DNA from: Parastagonospora avenae f. sp. tritici 18332-5
Lineage: Eukaryota; Ascomycota; Dothideomycetes; Pleosporales; Phaeosphaeriaceae
DNA: 64,000 nucleotides
Direction of reading: 5' to 3'
NCBI GenBank assembly: GCA_022559985.1
Contig: JAFJTR010000080.1
Location: 1 to 64,000 of the forward strand
The notes under the pieces are model-generated. The model saw only the letters and a program-made list of their open reading frames with translations. It searched no databases and had not been told where the DNA came from. Shown here one piece after another: positions 28,755 to 40,831 of this stretch. Numbering within the stretch: the first letter of the stretch is position 1; each line of letters opens with the position of its first letter. A program made the position numbers and the translations under genes.

Positions 28755-30510
28755 TCAACCCTGATTCCAGCTCTGGATCGGCACAACATTGCCCGCATCG
28801 ACCAGAATCTGCTCATCCAGCCTCATCTCTGTGTCCCCATGCTCCAGCCTCTTCCACGTCGAGACGCGGGCCTGATTCGTATCGACCTCGAACACGCGCA
28901 GGCGCCTGACAAACTGGTTGTAACCGCCGTAGCCCCCAAAGCCACTGCCGCCCGCATAGCACATCCAGAGCTCGGGTTCGCCGGAGTCGGCGGATTTGGA
29001 CAAAGAGCAAAAGTCATTGACGTGGTCGTGCCCGCAGGACACGAATTTGACGTCGTGTTCGACGAGGGCGTCTTTGAAGTGCGAGTTGTATTGGGGCGCG
29101 GTGGCGGGCTCGGTGAAGTTGCCGACGCGGTCGTTGTCGGGGCTAGCGTATTCGGGGAGCGGGATGTGGATAAAGGCCATGTTGAGGTGCTTGTGGGTGT
29201 ATTTGCTATGTGCGTCTTTGAGGTGCGTGGCGGTGGTCTTGAACCAGTCGATTTGCTTTGGTTTCAGCCAGTCGTAGCCGCGGTACTGTGCTTCGTCGGG
29301 AGAGTATGCGTGCGTGTCGAGGAAGTAGAGGGTCAGCGCGGAGTGTTTGTTGTTGTGTGCTTCGACTTCGACAAAGTAGTTGCCCACACCTTCGATGGTG
29401 TTGGGGCCGGCCTGGCTTAGTGAATAGGGAAGCGATTCATAGAGCGACATTTGGGCATTGCGAGAGAGGTAATTGCCTTCATCGTCGTGGTTGCCGAATA
29501 TGGCTGCGTAAGGGATCTTGCGCTCGGCGAGCGGCTCGATGATCTTGAACATGGCCTGTTTGGTGATTAGCAGTGGTTGAAAACGATGTTCAGGCCAACA
29601 TACACTCTGGACATCCGGCGCAGTACCGCCATTGACTTGGTCGCCAGTGAGGACCACGAGATCCGGCTTCTCTTCATCGAGGACCCGCTCCACAAACTCA
29701 AGGGTTCGAGGGTCGGCGTCGCACTGGGCGCCATTCAGGCTCTTGGGCTCCGGGTCTCTGCAAACTCCCAGCCCGGTGCTAAGATGCAGGTCCGAGATCT
29801 GCATAATCTTGAATTTTCCATCCTTCCTGATCTTGGGCACTGGTCTCTCGTGTTTGACTGGCGGGCCTCTTCGTATGCTTATGCGCGGGTCCTTGCTGTC
29901 GTTTCCCGAGTCGAGATGTAGCGCTCCATTCTTGACCAGCTCCCAGCCAGGACGTGGCTCGACGGCATCTGCGCCGAACAGCACATCCACAGCAGTAACT
30001 GCTCTCTTCGAGTCGCTCGCGTGACGCTTGAGTGACCTCTTCAGCCAGACGCCGCCTGGTCGAGACTCCCACCTCTCAGCAGCCTGTGCCTTTTCGCCTG
30101 TTGCCGGATCGAGCTTACCGATTCGCACATCGACGATGACCTTGTCTTCGGCAGCAAGCTCCTCCTCGCGCTTGCGCTTGATGTGGACGTAGGCTTTGGA
30201 CACCCAGCCCTTGCCCAGATAGAGGTCCTTCTCCACGCGGTGCCACTTCTTCTGGTCGAGCATGCATTTGGAGAGCGGATTGAGCGACGAGCACGTCTGC
30301 ACGGTGAGGTCGGTGATGACGAGGCCTTCGTGGTGCAGCGGCAGGTGGTTGTGCACCGACTGGGGTAGAACGCGGTATCGGTTATCGAGGAAGAAGACGA
30401 TGACGAAGACGAGAGTGACGAGACCAGCGAGCTGGATGCCCGTTCGCACCTGCGGGGGTTAGATGCATACAACACAGCCAGCAAGAAACACGAACTATTC
30501 GGCGGGCCAT
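28755..30510 (-). CDS. DCR2: Membrane-anchored metallophosphatase, Dcr2 type
   Basis: Calcineurin-like phosphoesterase related to yeast Dcr2, which dephosphorylates Sic1 and Ire1. Exons on the minus strand are 30510-30496 (15 nt, MARRI), 30449-29604 and 29555-28755, giving 553 residues. Intron 1 (46 bp) starts GTTCGT, an unusual donor, but restores the family-typical start MARRIVRTGIQL. Intron 2 (48 bp, GTATGT to AAACAG, CTAAT branch) has no stop and is a multiple of three, so the frame reads through it; removing it gives PDVQSAMFKIIEPL, as expected. A single N-terminal span (AGLVTLVFVIVFFL) anchors it. Metal-binding motifs are KIMQISDLHLS, VVLTGDQVNG, AIFGNHDDEG, AFIHIPLPEY and VSCGHDHVNDFC. 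It is divergent from the methyltransferase gene, 500 bp away. Confidence 0.9.
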
Positions 30511-31010
30511 ATTGGAGACCTCCGCACAGGTGGTGCTAGGTCATGGAAGGCACGGTTACGAGGGCGAGGTTTGGTCCAAGTCACATGGGGCCGCTTCCAT
30601 GGTTCAGTATACCAACCGGGTGTAGTAGGGCATGCGCGCGGTGAAGATGCTGGAAACGTGTTGTCTCAGCGTGTGGTTGTGCTTGTCCACCTGCGGGCTG
30701 GCTTGGCTTCCCAGATTCTTGGTTCGTGATCGACGCTCCCGCAGCACCCTGAGCATCATCAACTCTCTCAAGTGTCTGAAAGCAGAGCAGCAACCACCAT
30801 ACAATAGGTACAATATAGGCTGGATCGCTCCTGAAAGCTTTGTTCGCATGTTTTCGCCTGTCAGTTACAGGCACCGAGAACCATGTCCTCCATCGGACCT
30901 TGATCTCAGTTTCATGCAATGCGGCTACACCCGGGGGTACCGCCTCGTTTTGCGGAGGTGCATCGCGCCTGCATTGCACCGTTGATATCGATAACGACAA
31001 CCCCTAAGTC
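30511..31010. promoter_or_regulatory. Shared divergent promoter (DCR2 / TRM61-like)
   Basis: 500 bp between two divergent start codons. Open frames here lack content. No specific element is recognised. Confidence 0.45.
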
Positions 31011-32355
31011 ATGCGACACCACGTCTTGAGCAAGATCCGACACCCTGCCATTCTACCTTCGCACATAGCAAGAAGCTTTGCAAGCAGCTCGGCCCTCAAG
31101 CGCGCATTCCAAGGCAAGAGCCCCACTGCTGGCATTGAATTGTTACTGACAAACTCACAGAAGGCGATGTCGTTCTTCTGCGCGACAAGAAGGATGCACT
31201 CCATGATGGCGTCTTGGTAAGATTGCAGGCCTCGGGGTCTGCGCATAGTCATAAGGGCGTTGTGAAGCATGCCGACATTATTGGCAAACAGCCACGGCAG
31301 CTGGTCCAGTCCTCCAAGGGCAGTGCATACCGCATCCACGAGCCAACGTTGGCAGACTATGTTCGGCTGACCCCGCGTCTCGTCACTCCTGTAGGATACA
31401 TCTGCCTCCATGTGCGTCGCCAAGCTAACACAAAGGAAAGCTTTACCCCTCCGACACGAACCTGATCGTTTCGTTGCTTGACATCCATGTTGACACGCCA
31501 TCCGAGCCGCTACGAACTGAACTACCCCTCGAGATACTCGAAGCAGGAACGGGACATGGAGCGCTCACCTTGCACCTCGCGCGTGCGATACACGCCGCCA
31601 ACCCACCGAGGCCCAGAGCTCCACCCATAGCGCAAGAAGAAGAACCCGAAGACGCTATATATCTGGGAGAAACTATGACAGATCTACATCACACTGCTTC
31701 AGAGTCTTGGAAGGACAACCGTCGCGCTATTGTACATACACTGGACATATCTAGCAAGCACTCGAAGCATGCAAAGAAGATTGTGCAAGGCTTCCGCAAC
31801 GGCATGTACGCCGGCAATGTCGACTTCCATGTAGGAGATGTGTCGGACTGGATTGCAGAGCAAAAGGCGGCAAGACAAACAGAAGAGCCATTTCTAACAC
31901 ACGTGCTCTTGGATTTACCAAACGCAGAGCAGCACTTGACAAACGTTGCATCTGCCCTGCATACTAATGGTATACTCACTGTTTTCAATCCGAGCATTAC
32001 TCAGATCGCCGACTGTGTGGAAGCGATCCGCGAACACAAGATGCCATATCTATTGGACCGGGTCGTTGAGCTAGGAGCAGGCATGATCCGTGAATGGGAC
32101 GTTCGCGCTGTCAGACCTAGGGCAACCCTTCGGAAAGCGGAAGCGCACAACACTCCCGAAGTTCCCGAAGGGCACGCTGCTGAGGCGGTGGAAGGCCAGG
32201 CGGCAAGGGATGAGGAACTCACAAAGGAACTTGCGCAGACCAAAGAGCAATGGGCAATGATATGTCGTCCTAAGGCTGGTCAGCAAGTCGTGGGCGGCGG
32301 ATTCCTGGGCATCTGGCGGCGCATGGAGCCAGCTCCTGTGCAAGAAGCTGAGTGA
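31011..32355 (+). CDS. tRNA (adenine-58-N1) methyltransferase, mitochondrial Trm61-like
   Basis: SAM-dependent methyltransferase of the Trm61/TRMT61B family, expected to make m1A58 in mitochondrial tRNA. Exons 31011-31113, 31161-31390 and 31441-32355 give 415 residues. Intron 1 (47 bp) begins GC (GCAAGA) and ends CTCACAG, a GC-AG intron; it joins ALKRAFQ to EGDVVLLRDKK. The N-terminus (SHIARSFASSSALKR) looks like an import presequence. Family motifs are KGVVKHADIIGK, SKGSAYRIHEPTLADYV, VSLLDIHVDTP and the SAM-binding EILEAGTGHGALTLHLARAI. A later segment is LTVFNPSITQIADCVEAI. An acidic/Glu-rich insertion lies near residue 270. The cytosolic paralogue would need Trm6, which is not nearby. Confidence 0.87.
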
Positions 32356-32919
32356 AGGAAGCTATAACCCACGAGACGGCGAAGAATGTGTCTTTGCAAC
32401 TTTGTTAGTGCAGTGCTCGAAAAACTACTTGGTTGGCTATGAGGCGTCTTAATAAGGTTGTGTGGGTCAGCGAACACGACTCTAGCTCTCAACTCCCCCG
32501 GTAGCTTAGGATATAGCTTGTCACGACAGAGGCTGTTCGGGCCTATGAGAGCTACGGGTGTCATCGAGCAGCGAAGCATAGACTGTTGCCATGTTGCTAT
32601 CGATAGGTTCACCGGTGGGAAACCACACGTGATTGTACAACACATCCGCTTTCCAAGATTACATGGGTAGCTTGAATGCCAACCAGACGGTCCAAAATTT
32701 AGCAGCCACTCATTCCATAAAACACTCGAATAGTTCCCCGCGTCCTTCTAGATGCGGCTTGGTTGGTGTGCTGTTCACGATATTGTCCCTACATGAGCAT
32801 TTCGATTGGCTGCAGCACGGACGTAGCTATCCTCTTGTGCGCGGTTGGAGAGCTCCATCAGTTTATATCTCCACCACAGCACCCCGCTCCGCTCTCTATC
32901 CGTCATCATCACTCCGACA
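32356..32919. other. Intergenic region
   Basis: 564 bp between tandem genes. Short frames only. No element is recognised. Confidence 0.5.
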
Positions 32920-33627
32920 ATGAGCGGCGCGGGCGAGAACCGGTGAGTCCTGACTTCGCGACAATGGAATTCCACTAATTATTGCATAAGCTGGCGGCGA
33001 CCAGGACAGGGGAACAACCAAAACCGCAACTCAGGCGCAAACACTCCCACCAAGGAAGGCGGACGACAGCAGGCGCCCTCGACGACCACTGGCAATGCTT
33101 GGGGAGGCAAAGGCAAAGCTGCAGGCCCGGCACCGGCACCGGCAGCGCAGAACAATGCTCCTGCGGTACACCATGTTCCAGTCCGCGACTTCAACAGCAA
33201 CGAAGTTCGGGACTTTTTGAAAAAGAGTACGTCAACCACAAGTTCAACGCGTGGGAAGATTTTAGGACCGCACATCTCCCGAAAAAGCTTGCGCACGCCC
33301 ACGATTGAAGAACTATGCTGACCATCTCTTAGAGTACATCGAGAACACTGCCGGTATGCCGTCCACCGACCTCGCAAGGAGGATACATAGACTAACAAAG
33401 ATCTTGCAGACAAGCCTTCGGTCCACCACAAGGTTCAGGGCGACTCGGTAGCGAAGAGGGCCAGTGGCGCATGGGGCTCACGAGGTATGTATGCCCATCC
33501 ATATGTACAGGACGTGCAGTAACGCCAAACAGGCAACATGTCACACCTTATGCCCGGCGGCCAGGACTTCTTTGCGCTGTTGAGGAAGCAGCTTTCCGCC
33601 GTGGACCAAAGCAAGCCTGCTCAGTAG
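32920..33627 (+). CDS. Small Gly/Asn-rich conserved fungal protein, function unknown
   Basis: Five exons, all short: 32920-32942, 32991-33226, 33333-33353 (21 nt), 33410-33484 and 33533-33627. All four introns keep frame and have GT-AG ends (48, 106, 56 and 48 bp), giving 149 residues. The N-terminal half is Arg/Gly/Asn/Ala-rich (RWRRPGQGNNQNRNSG; AAGPAPAPAAQNN), like RNA-binding or disordered proteins. Then comes VRDFNSNEVRDFLKKKYIEN, and the end is GGQDFFALLRKQLSAVDQSK. I do not recognise the family. The coherence of five exons and of the peptide across all joins supports a real gene. Confidence 0.8.
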
Positions 33628-34551
33628 ACGCGTACACACCCGACATTTCATTCAGCGGCATCACATACGCATTGAAGGAGTTTTCAAGGACTTCATGGTT
33701 TCACAAATGGCTACAGTCAGGCTGCATCTGTACAGTGGCATATCAAAGCAGGGGGCCTTACCTTGGGCGTACCGGGCGTTTCTCTGGGACTTTGCACATT
33801 TTCAGGATGGTGATTCAAGCGATACCCATGTGCTTCCTTCGTTGGGCTCAGAGGTCAAAGATTTGGCAGGTTACAGGACTTTCGTGTATACACTTTGCTA
33901 CTGTGCATGTAGAGTCTTATATTCTACTGCTTTCCGCTCGTTAAAGTATGACTGCATGACAGCCAAAGGCAACATGGTGACGCATCTCTCACCGCCATAA
34001 TTATCAAGATGGAATATGATGATCAAAGGCAAGGGTACCTGCATGACGAAGACTGGGATCCGTGGGGAAGGCACTTTCAAGCCACAAACCAACCAACAAC
34101 ACACGCCTCATTCAGCAAACAAACAATCAGGAGCCTGCTCTATCTTTCTCATTCGCAAGTGACCATCACCCACTCGCTCCGCATTGCTAGACGCCAAAAA
34201 CCACAGCTAGGCGCGATCCCTGCATTTGATTCGCTTCCTTCCGCGGACTAGCAGCGGCATCACATTTCACGTAACGGAGACGGGGCCCGCCAAACACGCC
34301 CTGTACCCCGCCACGTCCCTTTCACCCTTCGTTGGCGGGAGCCTTTCTGAGCCTTGGAGCCTTGTCGCAATAACAGTTGCATCGTCGTAACGTGAAAAGT
34401 GCTGTGGCGCATGTGCGCGTTGCCTTTCTCCTAGCATCTCGCCGTAGATCCCGACCGTCGGACCCTCATTGCGATCTGCCTTCTCACCACCGCCAACAAG
34501 TTGTGTACCGCATAGGGGTGCACAAATCCGTTCATTAAACAACAGCGCGCC
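33628..34551. other. Intergenic region
   Basis: About 920 bp. The right half is CA/CT-rich and probably leader of the next gene. Open frames at 33471-34000 overlap the preceding gene's last exons and have no recognisable content. Confidence 0.5.
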
Positions 34552-35804
34552 ATGTCCTCTCCTCCACAATCGCCGTCGCAGCGGCCGACGTCCTCACACC
34601 GGCGGCATCCTTCAAGCCTGGACATGTCCCACAATACCCCTTCGCGCCGACAATCGCTCAACAGACGCTCTTCTGGCTACTCGCCTGTGACTCCGCGCTC
34701 GTCACACGAATTCGAGCACGGCAGTCCGGCACACAACTTCGATGGCGGAGGAGACGGCAGTGGCCTCGGTAATTTGGCTGACGAGTTGGGCGAGATCTGG
34801 GACGACGATGAAGAGGTTGTAGACGACGAATTCGGCGACGAACTGGAAGCACCACAAGACGACTTTGCTGGAATCGGTACTGCCGTAGCTCATGATGGAT
34901 CTGCGGGGTTGGACAGCGCAGTAAACGTCAACGGGGTCAGGGATAGCGGTGTTGCCATGCCGTCGTCTCCTTCTACAAACAACGCGTTAAGCCCAGATGC
35001 TGCTGCCCGCGCCCGGAAACACAACCGCCAGCGCTCGTTGTATGATGGGTCGGATTACGGATCAGATTCGGATTTTGACAACGATGGTATCTCCCCCGCC
35101 ATGGAAGCACGGATGGCTGCCATAGAAAGCCTGGCCAGAAGGGGCATGGAAGAGAACGGAAGTGCATCAGATCAGGTGGTCAAGAGAGTCACGGAGCAGC
35201 TGAGGGATCTAGGAAGTCAAATTGCCATAGAGAATGGCGCGACGAGGTATGTTCATCCTCCGCTTGATGCAGAGGCCATTGCTGACAGTATGCCAGACTA
35301 AAGACCGCACACGACGCTCTCACAACGCACCTGACCCACCAGTCTCGGACCCTTACGTCCCTCACGGCATCGTTCTCTGGCCCTCGACCCATCATACCAG
35401 ATCCTGAAGAGATCGAGGCCCTCCTTCCCCTCATACAGACCACACTCGAACTCCTCCCTCATTCGTCCACCGAACCCATTGTCCAACTAGCGCACCTTAC
35501 CATGTCCACTCGCGAGCTCCTGCAACATCTCGCAAACGTCTCAGACACACTACACATGTCGCGGCAAACCACCACAAATGCCGCACGACGACTGCGCACG
35601 AGCAAGGAGCAACTCCACGAATGGAAGCGAGAGAATGAGAAGACTGAAGAGGGCAAGTCGTACATTGAACGAGGCGATTGGGACAGAAAGCTGAAGGAGC
35701 GAGAGGCGAAGAGAGCATGCGCGAATGTGGTTGAAGGCTTCGAGGATGTATGCGGCATGTGGAGGAAGAGGTTGTGCGAGGGATTGGGCGTGGCGAGTGC
35801 GTAA
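34552..35804 (+). CDS. Conserved fungal protein with acidic disordered N-terminus and coiled-coil C-terminus
   Basis: Exons 34552-35246 and 35297-35804 (50-bp intron, GTATGT to GCCAG) give 400 residues. The acceptor at 35296 is chosen over one at 35288, which would run into a stop at once. The N-terminal 190 residues are Ser/Pro-rich and disordered, with an acidic block WDDDEEVVDDEFGDELE. The C-terminal half is helical: MEARMAAIESLARRG, VKRVTEQLRDLGSQI, then LKTAHDALTTHLTHQSRTL, and a charged coiled-coil-like stretch (LRTSKEQLHEWKRENEKTEE). No enzyme motif is visible. I do not recognise it; a scaffold or adaptor role is only a guess. Confidence 0.78.
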
Positions 35805-36723
35805 TAATCATCGATGCGCACTCTCCTGATCCCCTCCACGAATCCTTTTGCAAAGGCCTTACTAACTTCTACACTATAGGCGAAGACTATCCAGAGCACG
35901 GGCAGCCCTGGTTACAACTTCCCGTACGCGGTCGTTCGCAGAAGAACACCAGAGACACTAGCTCTGACTCAATGTTTCCCGATTCCAGGGACGAAATTTT
36001 GTAGTCCCCGCCCCCTGGATTGTTGTTCTTATTTTCTGTCACAGCAAACCTCTCACTTGAACCTTGTTGGGCGACCTTTCATTTTCTTATGTATATGCAT
36101 GGCAAAGAGCGTTCGTTTTATCCATTGAAAGACTGGATCGGAAGGGAAGCGATAGAGCATCTGGTAATACCCCTCTGTATGTTGCTTTTAGAATTGAAGA
36201 TATCATCAAGTCTAGGTCTTCTTCGCCACAGTTGTCTTCATCGACACGTTATCAGTCTTTCTTTGCACTTTTAGCAGCAGCCTCACTTCCGCCACTGTCA
36301 TACATCGTACGATACAGCTAGTAGCCAAGGAAGGTGCACACCATGGCCTTCTTGGCGTTGTCCACGCTCGGCGCGTCACTCAGGTTGGTACGTGGGTTGA
36401 CGATGACAACCCACCATTGGGAGCGCGCGTAATTTTGCGATGATGGAGTTAACTGATCACCCCCGAATTAGCAAGAGCGTTGGAAACTGAAGCAGCTACA
36501 AGATACAGACCAAGCATCGATTTGGTGGGGTGACTGTTGAAGCCAGCTCCATCTTTTATCTATTGGGGCTAAACCCCACACCAAGACCTTGGGAGACGGG
36601 GGAATGCGGAGATCGCGACTCTTGCTGCCATCATCCGTCAGGACTGACACTCTTACATCACCAATTATCTACAAAGCTTCATTCGAAGTCGAAAGCTTCA
36701 CTGAAGAATCTGTACATACTTTG
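35805..36723. other. Intergenic region
   Basis: About 920 bp between two genes on the same strand. Short frames only. It includes the promoter of the Zn2Cys6 gene. Confidence 0.5.
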
Positions 36724-38831
36724 ATGGGCGATAACAATGGACTTGAGTTGTCGCAAGCGCAGAAGCGCCGCATTGATCGCGAGGATGGACGCAGGCGTGC
36801 CCCGCCATCCCGGATGAGAGCGTGTGAGTAATGAGGACGGGTCGGGGAGGTGGGATGAAGGCTGATATAGGACAGGTGCCGAATGCAAGAGACACAAAAT
36901 CAAATGCGAGTCAGTGCCTAACAAGGCAAAGTGTGCCAAATGCCTGCGCAGTGGTGCAGAGTGCGTCCCCTACAACCTCAATCAGCGATTCCTGGACGAG
37001 GACGCTTCGTAAGTCGGCTGTTGTTCGAGTTTGGCATCATGTTAATGATAACAGTTGGAAAGCAAATGCAAATATCAAACTGAGCCAGCTGCGCTCTGCC
37101 GTACAGCTACTCTTGCGACATGCAAACATGCCGGATCTTGAGCATGCTATGGCAGTCTCACCAGGGGGCTCATCCAGGCAGACCGAGGACTCCAGCCCAG
37201 CAAATACGTTTTTCGAACATGCTCAGTCTAGCATGGTTGTGCCACCTCCGATGGATATGACAAGAGAGTCGACAGCTGAGCTAGAGTTTCTGAACGACTC
37301 TGGCCTCGCAACTGTTCCTATGAAGAGTCTGTATGATCTCACTCGTCTCCGTACGCTCTCAAACAGCACGACGTACGGCACTAACTCCGCTTCGCTTAGC
37401 GAAGACTTCATCAGTCAGAATGTAGTATCGCTGGCAGAAGCGGAAGAGCTCTTCAAGCGGTACATGAACGATATTCGCCCTTATCTTTGGGCTGGTACCC
37501 TTTTTCCATACGACTCACTGGACGCTGTGCGGCGCAATTCTACCGTCCTGACAGCCGCGGTGCTCACCGTTGCTGCTCTCCATATGTCCACTGGCAATGA
37601 TGTTCTACAGAGATGCTACGGCGTTTTTGTCTCATTGACATATAACACCTGTCTATCGCGGCCATGTAGCCTCGATGACATCCGCGCCCAGGCATTGGGC
37701 GCTTTCTATCTTTCCAACTTAAGCTGGAAGCTCTCTGGGCTAGCTGTCAGAACTGGTGTCGAGCTAAACTTACACCAGTCATACCAGAAGCTTATGCGCG
37801 GGCATGAAGATCACCGGGGCAACGTCAGGCTCTGGTACGCATTATATGTCTGCGAGCATCAATACAGCATCGCTTATGGCCGTCCACCTACCATCCACGA
37901 AGATGCTGCTATCAGAAACATTGAGCAATTCCTCGATAGTCCCAACGCTACACCAGGGGACTTTAGACTCTGCGCTCAAGTGAGCATGTTCAAAATTCTC
38001 ACTGAAGCATACCACACATATGGCAGCGATCCAGGACATCCGTTGACGGAATCTGATCTTCATCAACTAAGACTGTTCAACCTCGCCATCGAGGAATGGC
38101 GATCTTCCTGGCAGGGAAGATCCACCGATGCTGTCGGCATCGACTCTTACCCCTCCAAGGCGGTATTGATGTACTACCACTTTGCTCGCGTGCACCTAAA
38201 TTCGCTAGCGCTCCGTGCCCTTCCACCACTCAGCGCCATGTCTTGGGACACCCTATCCCATGAGCGACGAGAAGCAGCAAGTATAGCGACCGATTCTGCC
38301 ATCAGCGCACTCACGCTCATCCTCGAGGAGCCGGACCTCAGTCGTGCCATGCCCGTTGTGCCCGTCTTCACGCACACCATGGTAGCCTTCTGTGCCACGT
38401 TCCTGCTCAACCTCGTGCGAGTCTGGAGCGGCACCGTTCAAGCGCACTCGCCGCTATCCCCCGCGGGTGCATTCGATCCAGGTCTAGGATTCAACGTCGG
38501 CCAGAGTCTCACGCTCACCAGGAGAACCGCAGACTTCCTAACGACCGTCGCGGAGAACTTGAACGAGAAGCATTTGGCAAACCATATCGTTCAGGGCATC
38601 AACGATGTCCTTGAACGTTTGGAGATTGCTAGCACGCCGGCGAGTGCGACAACGTTTCCGGTCGATGGACATACTGAGATGGATCTTCTGCAGATGCACC
38701 CCGGGACTGCGGCGGAAACGCCGTTCGACATGGACAACCTCGAGAACTTTGGGTTTGGCTGTGATGATGCGTTCTTGAAGCAGGTTTCGTCTACGAATCT
38801 TGACTTTTGGGATGCGGAGCCGATGTACTAG
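36724..38831 (+). CDS. Zn(II)2Cys6 transcription factor
   Basis: Fungal-specific binuclear zinc cluster regulator of 669 residues. Exons 36724-36823, 36876-37008 and 37055-38831 (introns 52 and 46 bp). The zinc cluster spans the first junction: RMRACAECKRHKIKC, then C, C and C in KCAKCLRSGAEC. Spacing is C-x2-C-x6-C-x8-C-x2-C-x6-C. The acceptor at 36875 is the one that creates the first Cys codon. A Ser-rich linker follows. The middle homology region includes MNDIRPYLWAGTLFPYDSLD, AVLTVAALHMS, RLWYALYVCEHQYSIAYGRPP and a C-terminal acidic tail. The start at 36724 gives MGDNNGLELSQAQKRRIDRE before the cluster. The regulon cannot be inferred; neighbours form no cluster. Confidence 0.9.
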
Positions 38832-39466
38832 CCAAGCAGAGGGTTATTGCTTCTGCTGTACCTGAGGTTCGCCAGAAGGTGATCTAGACAGTTAGTCGGG
38901 AGTTATGTCAATATGGCGATAGCGATAGGTCTGCCTGAGTAGCTTCATTGCCTGCTACAGGGACCATTCAGGTGTGCTCATATTTGAGCGTCCACTCTTT
39001 CCTTCTTGTATTTTGTCATTTGCGCGAACAACACCACTTTGATGGTAAACATTCATTATTTCCTGGTCTCTTCACCTCACCATAGTCACTCGTTCTCTCG
39101 TACGAATAGTAACGTTAGTGTTCAGCAGTATACGGAGCATGGTAACAAATTGTATGCATGAATGAGTTGTTTTACAAGGTACTGCATCACGAGACTTCCT
39201 GCACGTATCCGAAATTGTGTCACCTGCAGCAAGCAAGCTGCAGAAAGCACTGATGCAATCTCCTGTGAGTACGTTACCATTTGTCACAGGCTCACTACAG
39301 ACCATGGTGAAAGTGGAGGTACATTCGCTCTTCACCACTCACCACTCACCACAGCTTCCGAAACTCCTCCATCCGCATCTCCTTTGAGAACAGATACTTT
39401 TCTCCACGACCACGAATCTCTAATTCAACAACATCACTACACCTACCTTGGTCTCAACCCCTCTCA
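38832..39466. other. Intergenic region
   Basis: 635 bp between tandem genes. CACCACTCACC-type repeats lie near 39338, within the CT/CA-rich leader of the next gene. No gene is seen. Confidence 0.5.
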
Positions 39467-40452
39467 ATGGCAGACTACCCACGCACCCCGCCCCCAAGCG
39501 GCCCTCAAACCCCAAACACGCCCTCCATCAACGACGCATCCCTCCGCTCCACAACTCCTCAAAGCATCACCTCTCCCACCCACGCCCGGCCTACCGTATC
39601 CACCAACTCGACCCAAGCCCTCGTCCTCGCAAACCCCCAACTCCGCCGCCTCCAACAAGACCTCCTCGCCCTAACCTCCTTCAACGAAAACTCCACCCTA
39701 CACTGGCGCCCCGCATGGTTCACCCAAGACCCGCACGCCGCAAGTTCCTGGACGCTGTACAACCCGCCCAACGTCGTGACCCAACTACTTCCGCACGCGC
39801 CGCTCGGCCAGCTCGTGTATACTCGACGCATGCGGCGCGCAGGCGACTTTCCGCCCGCGTACATCACGACGTGGGTGCAGTGGAATCGCGTGTGTGATCT
39901 CTCTGGTGTGCCGCGGGATTGGCTATCTCAAGATATGGTGGAGTTGATGAGGATGGGGTTACCACGTGATGAAGGCGGGAATGTAGTTGGTTCGTATTTG
40001 TCGCGTGAAGTACACGGGAGTGGACTGACGAAGATGTAGCTCCACCTTCTTTCCCCATGTACCCCGAACCCCAGCCCCTGGACCATGGACGCTACATCCT
40101 CGCCCCGGCAACATACGCCTCCTTACCGAGAAAATTCCAGCTTCCAGACTACACAGGTGAGCCGATCGAGGACGTGCAAGTCGTGGTCGTGCATTCCTCA
40201 GGCCGTCTTGCGATCGAGCCGCGCGAGGAGTTCTTCATGCACTCGAGCCAGTGGACGCATTTTGATGGGTACGGCGGGTATGCGTTGAATGGGGAGTATT
40301 TGCCTGATTTGGAGGCGCCAAAGGAGCAGGGCAGTGGCAGGAGGTGGTGTTGGGTGCCGTGGACGGGGGAGATGGAGAGGAGTTGTAGGTTGATGGTCAA
40401 GTTGAGGGGGTTCAATAGTGCTATGCTACCGAGGAAGGAGCGTGGGGAGTAG
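39467..40452 (+). CDS. Conserved fungal protein of unknown function
   Basis: Exons 39467-39989 and 40040-40452 give 311 residues. The 50-bp intron begins GTTCGT, the same rare donor as DCR2 intron 1, and ends GATGTAG. Splicing joins DEGGNVV to APPSFPMYPEPQPLDHGRY without a stop. The first 50 residues are Pro/Thr/Ser-rich and disordered (YPRTPPPSGPQTPNTPS). The rest is compact: LHWRPAWFTQDP, YNPPNVVTQLLPHAPLG, ITTWVQWNRVCDLSGVPRDW, YILAPATYASLPRKFQLPDY, FFMHSSQWTHFDGYGGYAL. It is rich in Trp and Tyr. I recognise no family, signal peptide or membrane segment. Confidence 0.75.
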
Positions 40453-40831
40453 GGTTGAAGATTGAATTAGAGATTGAGAATCTAAGGCTATCTGTAGTCA
40501 AGTTTGGGGTTATGCGAAAGGATGAGACATGGGGTTTTTGCATGGACCATGGCACGGGTATTGGTGCTTCTTGAAAGTAGCCCTACATCTCAACTAGACT
40601 TTCAAACACGCTATCAGATTGACTACCCGCTGATGTGCACCCATTCCTGCCTGTCATTGTTTGCAACAGACAATGTCTGGTTGGTGGTGAGTGACCGTTC
40701 GGGCCTCTGACAGGGTTGAGGTTGCCAAATGAAGCAAGTCGGAAGTTAATCATGTCAGCACTTGTACCACGACATTTAAGCTCCGACTCCGCACTTCACA
40801 TGTTCAAACAAACATCACGTTCTGAGAATCC
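40453..40831. other. Intergenic region
   Basis: 379 bp between tandem genes, no recognisable element. Confidence 0.5.

Noticed and set aside
33471..34000. Plus-strand frames of 157 and 101 codons after the Gly/Asn-rich gene
   Set aside because: One begins inside the preceding gene in another frame. No recognisable content.
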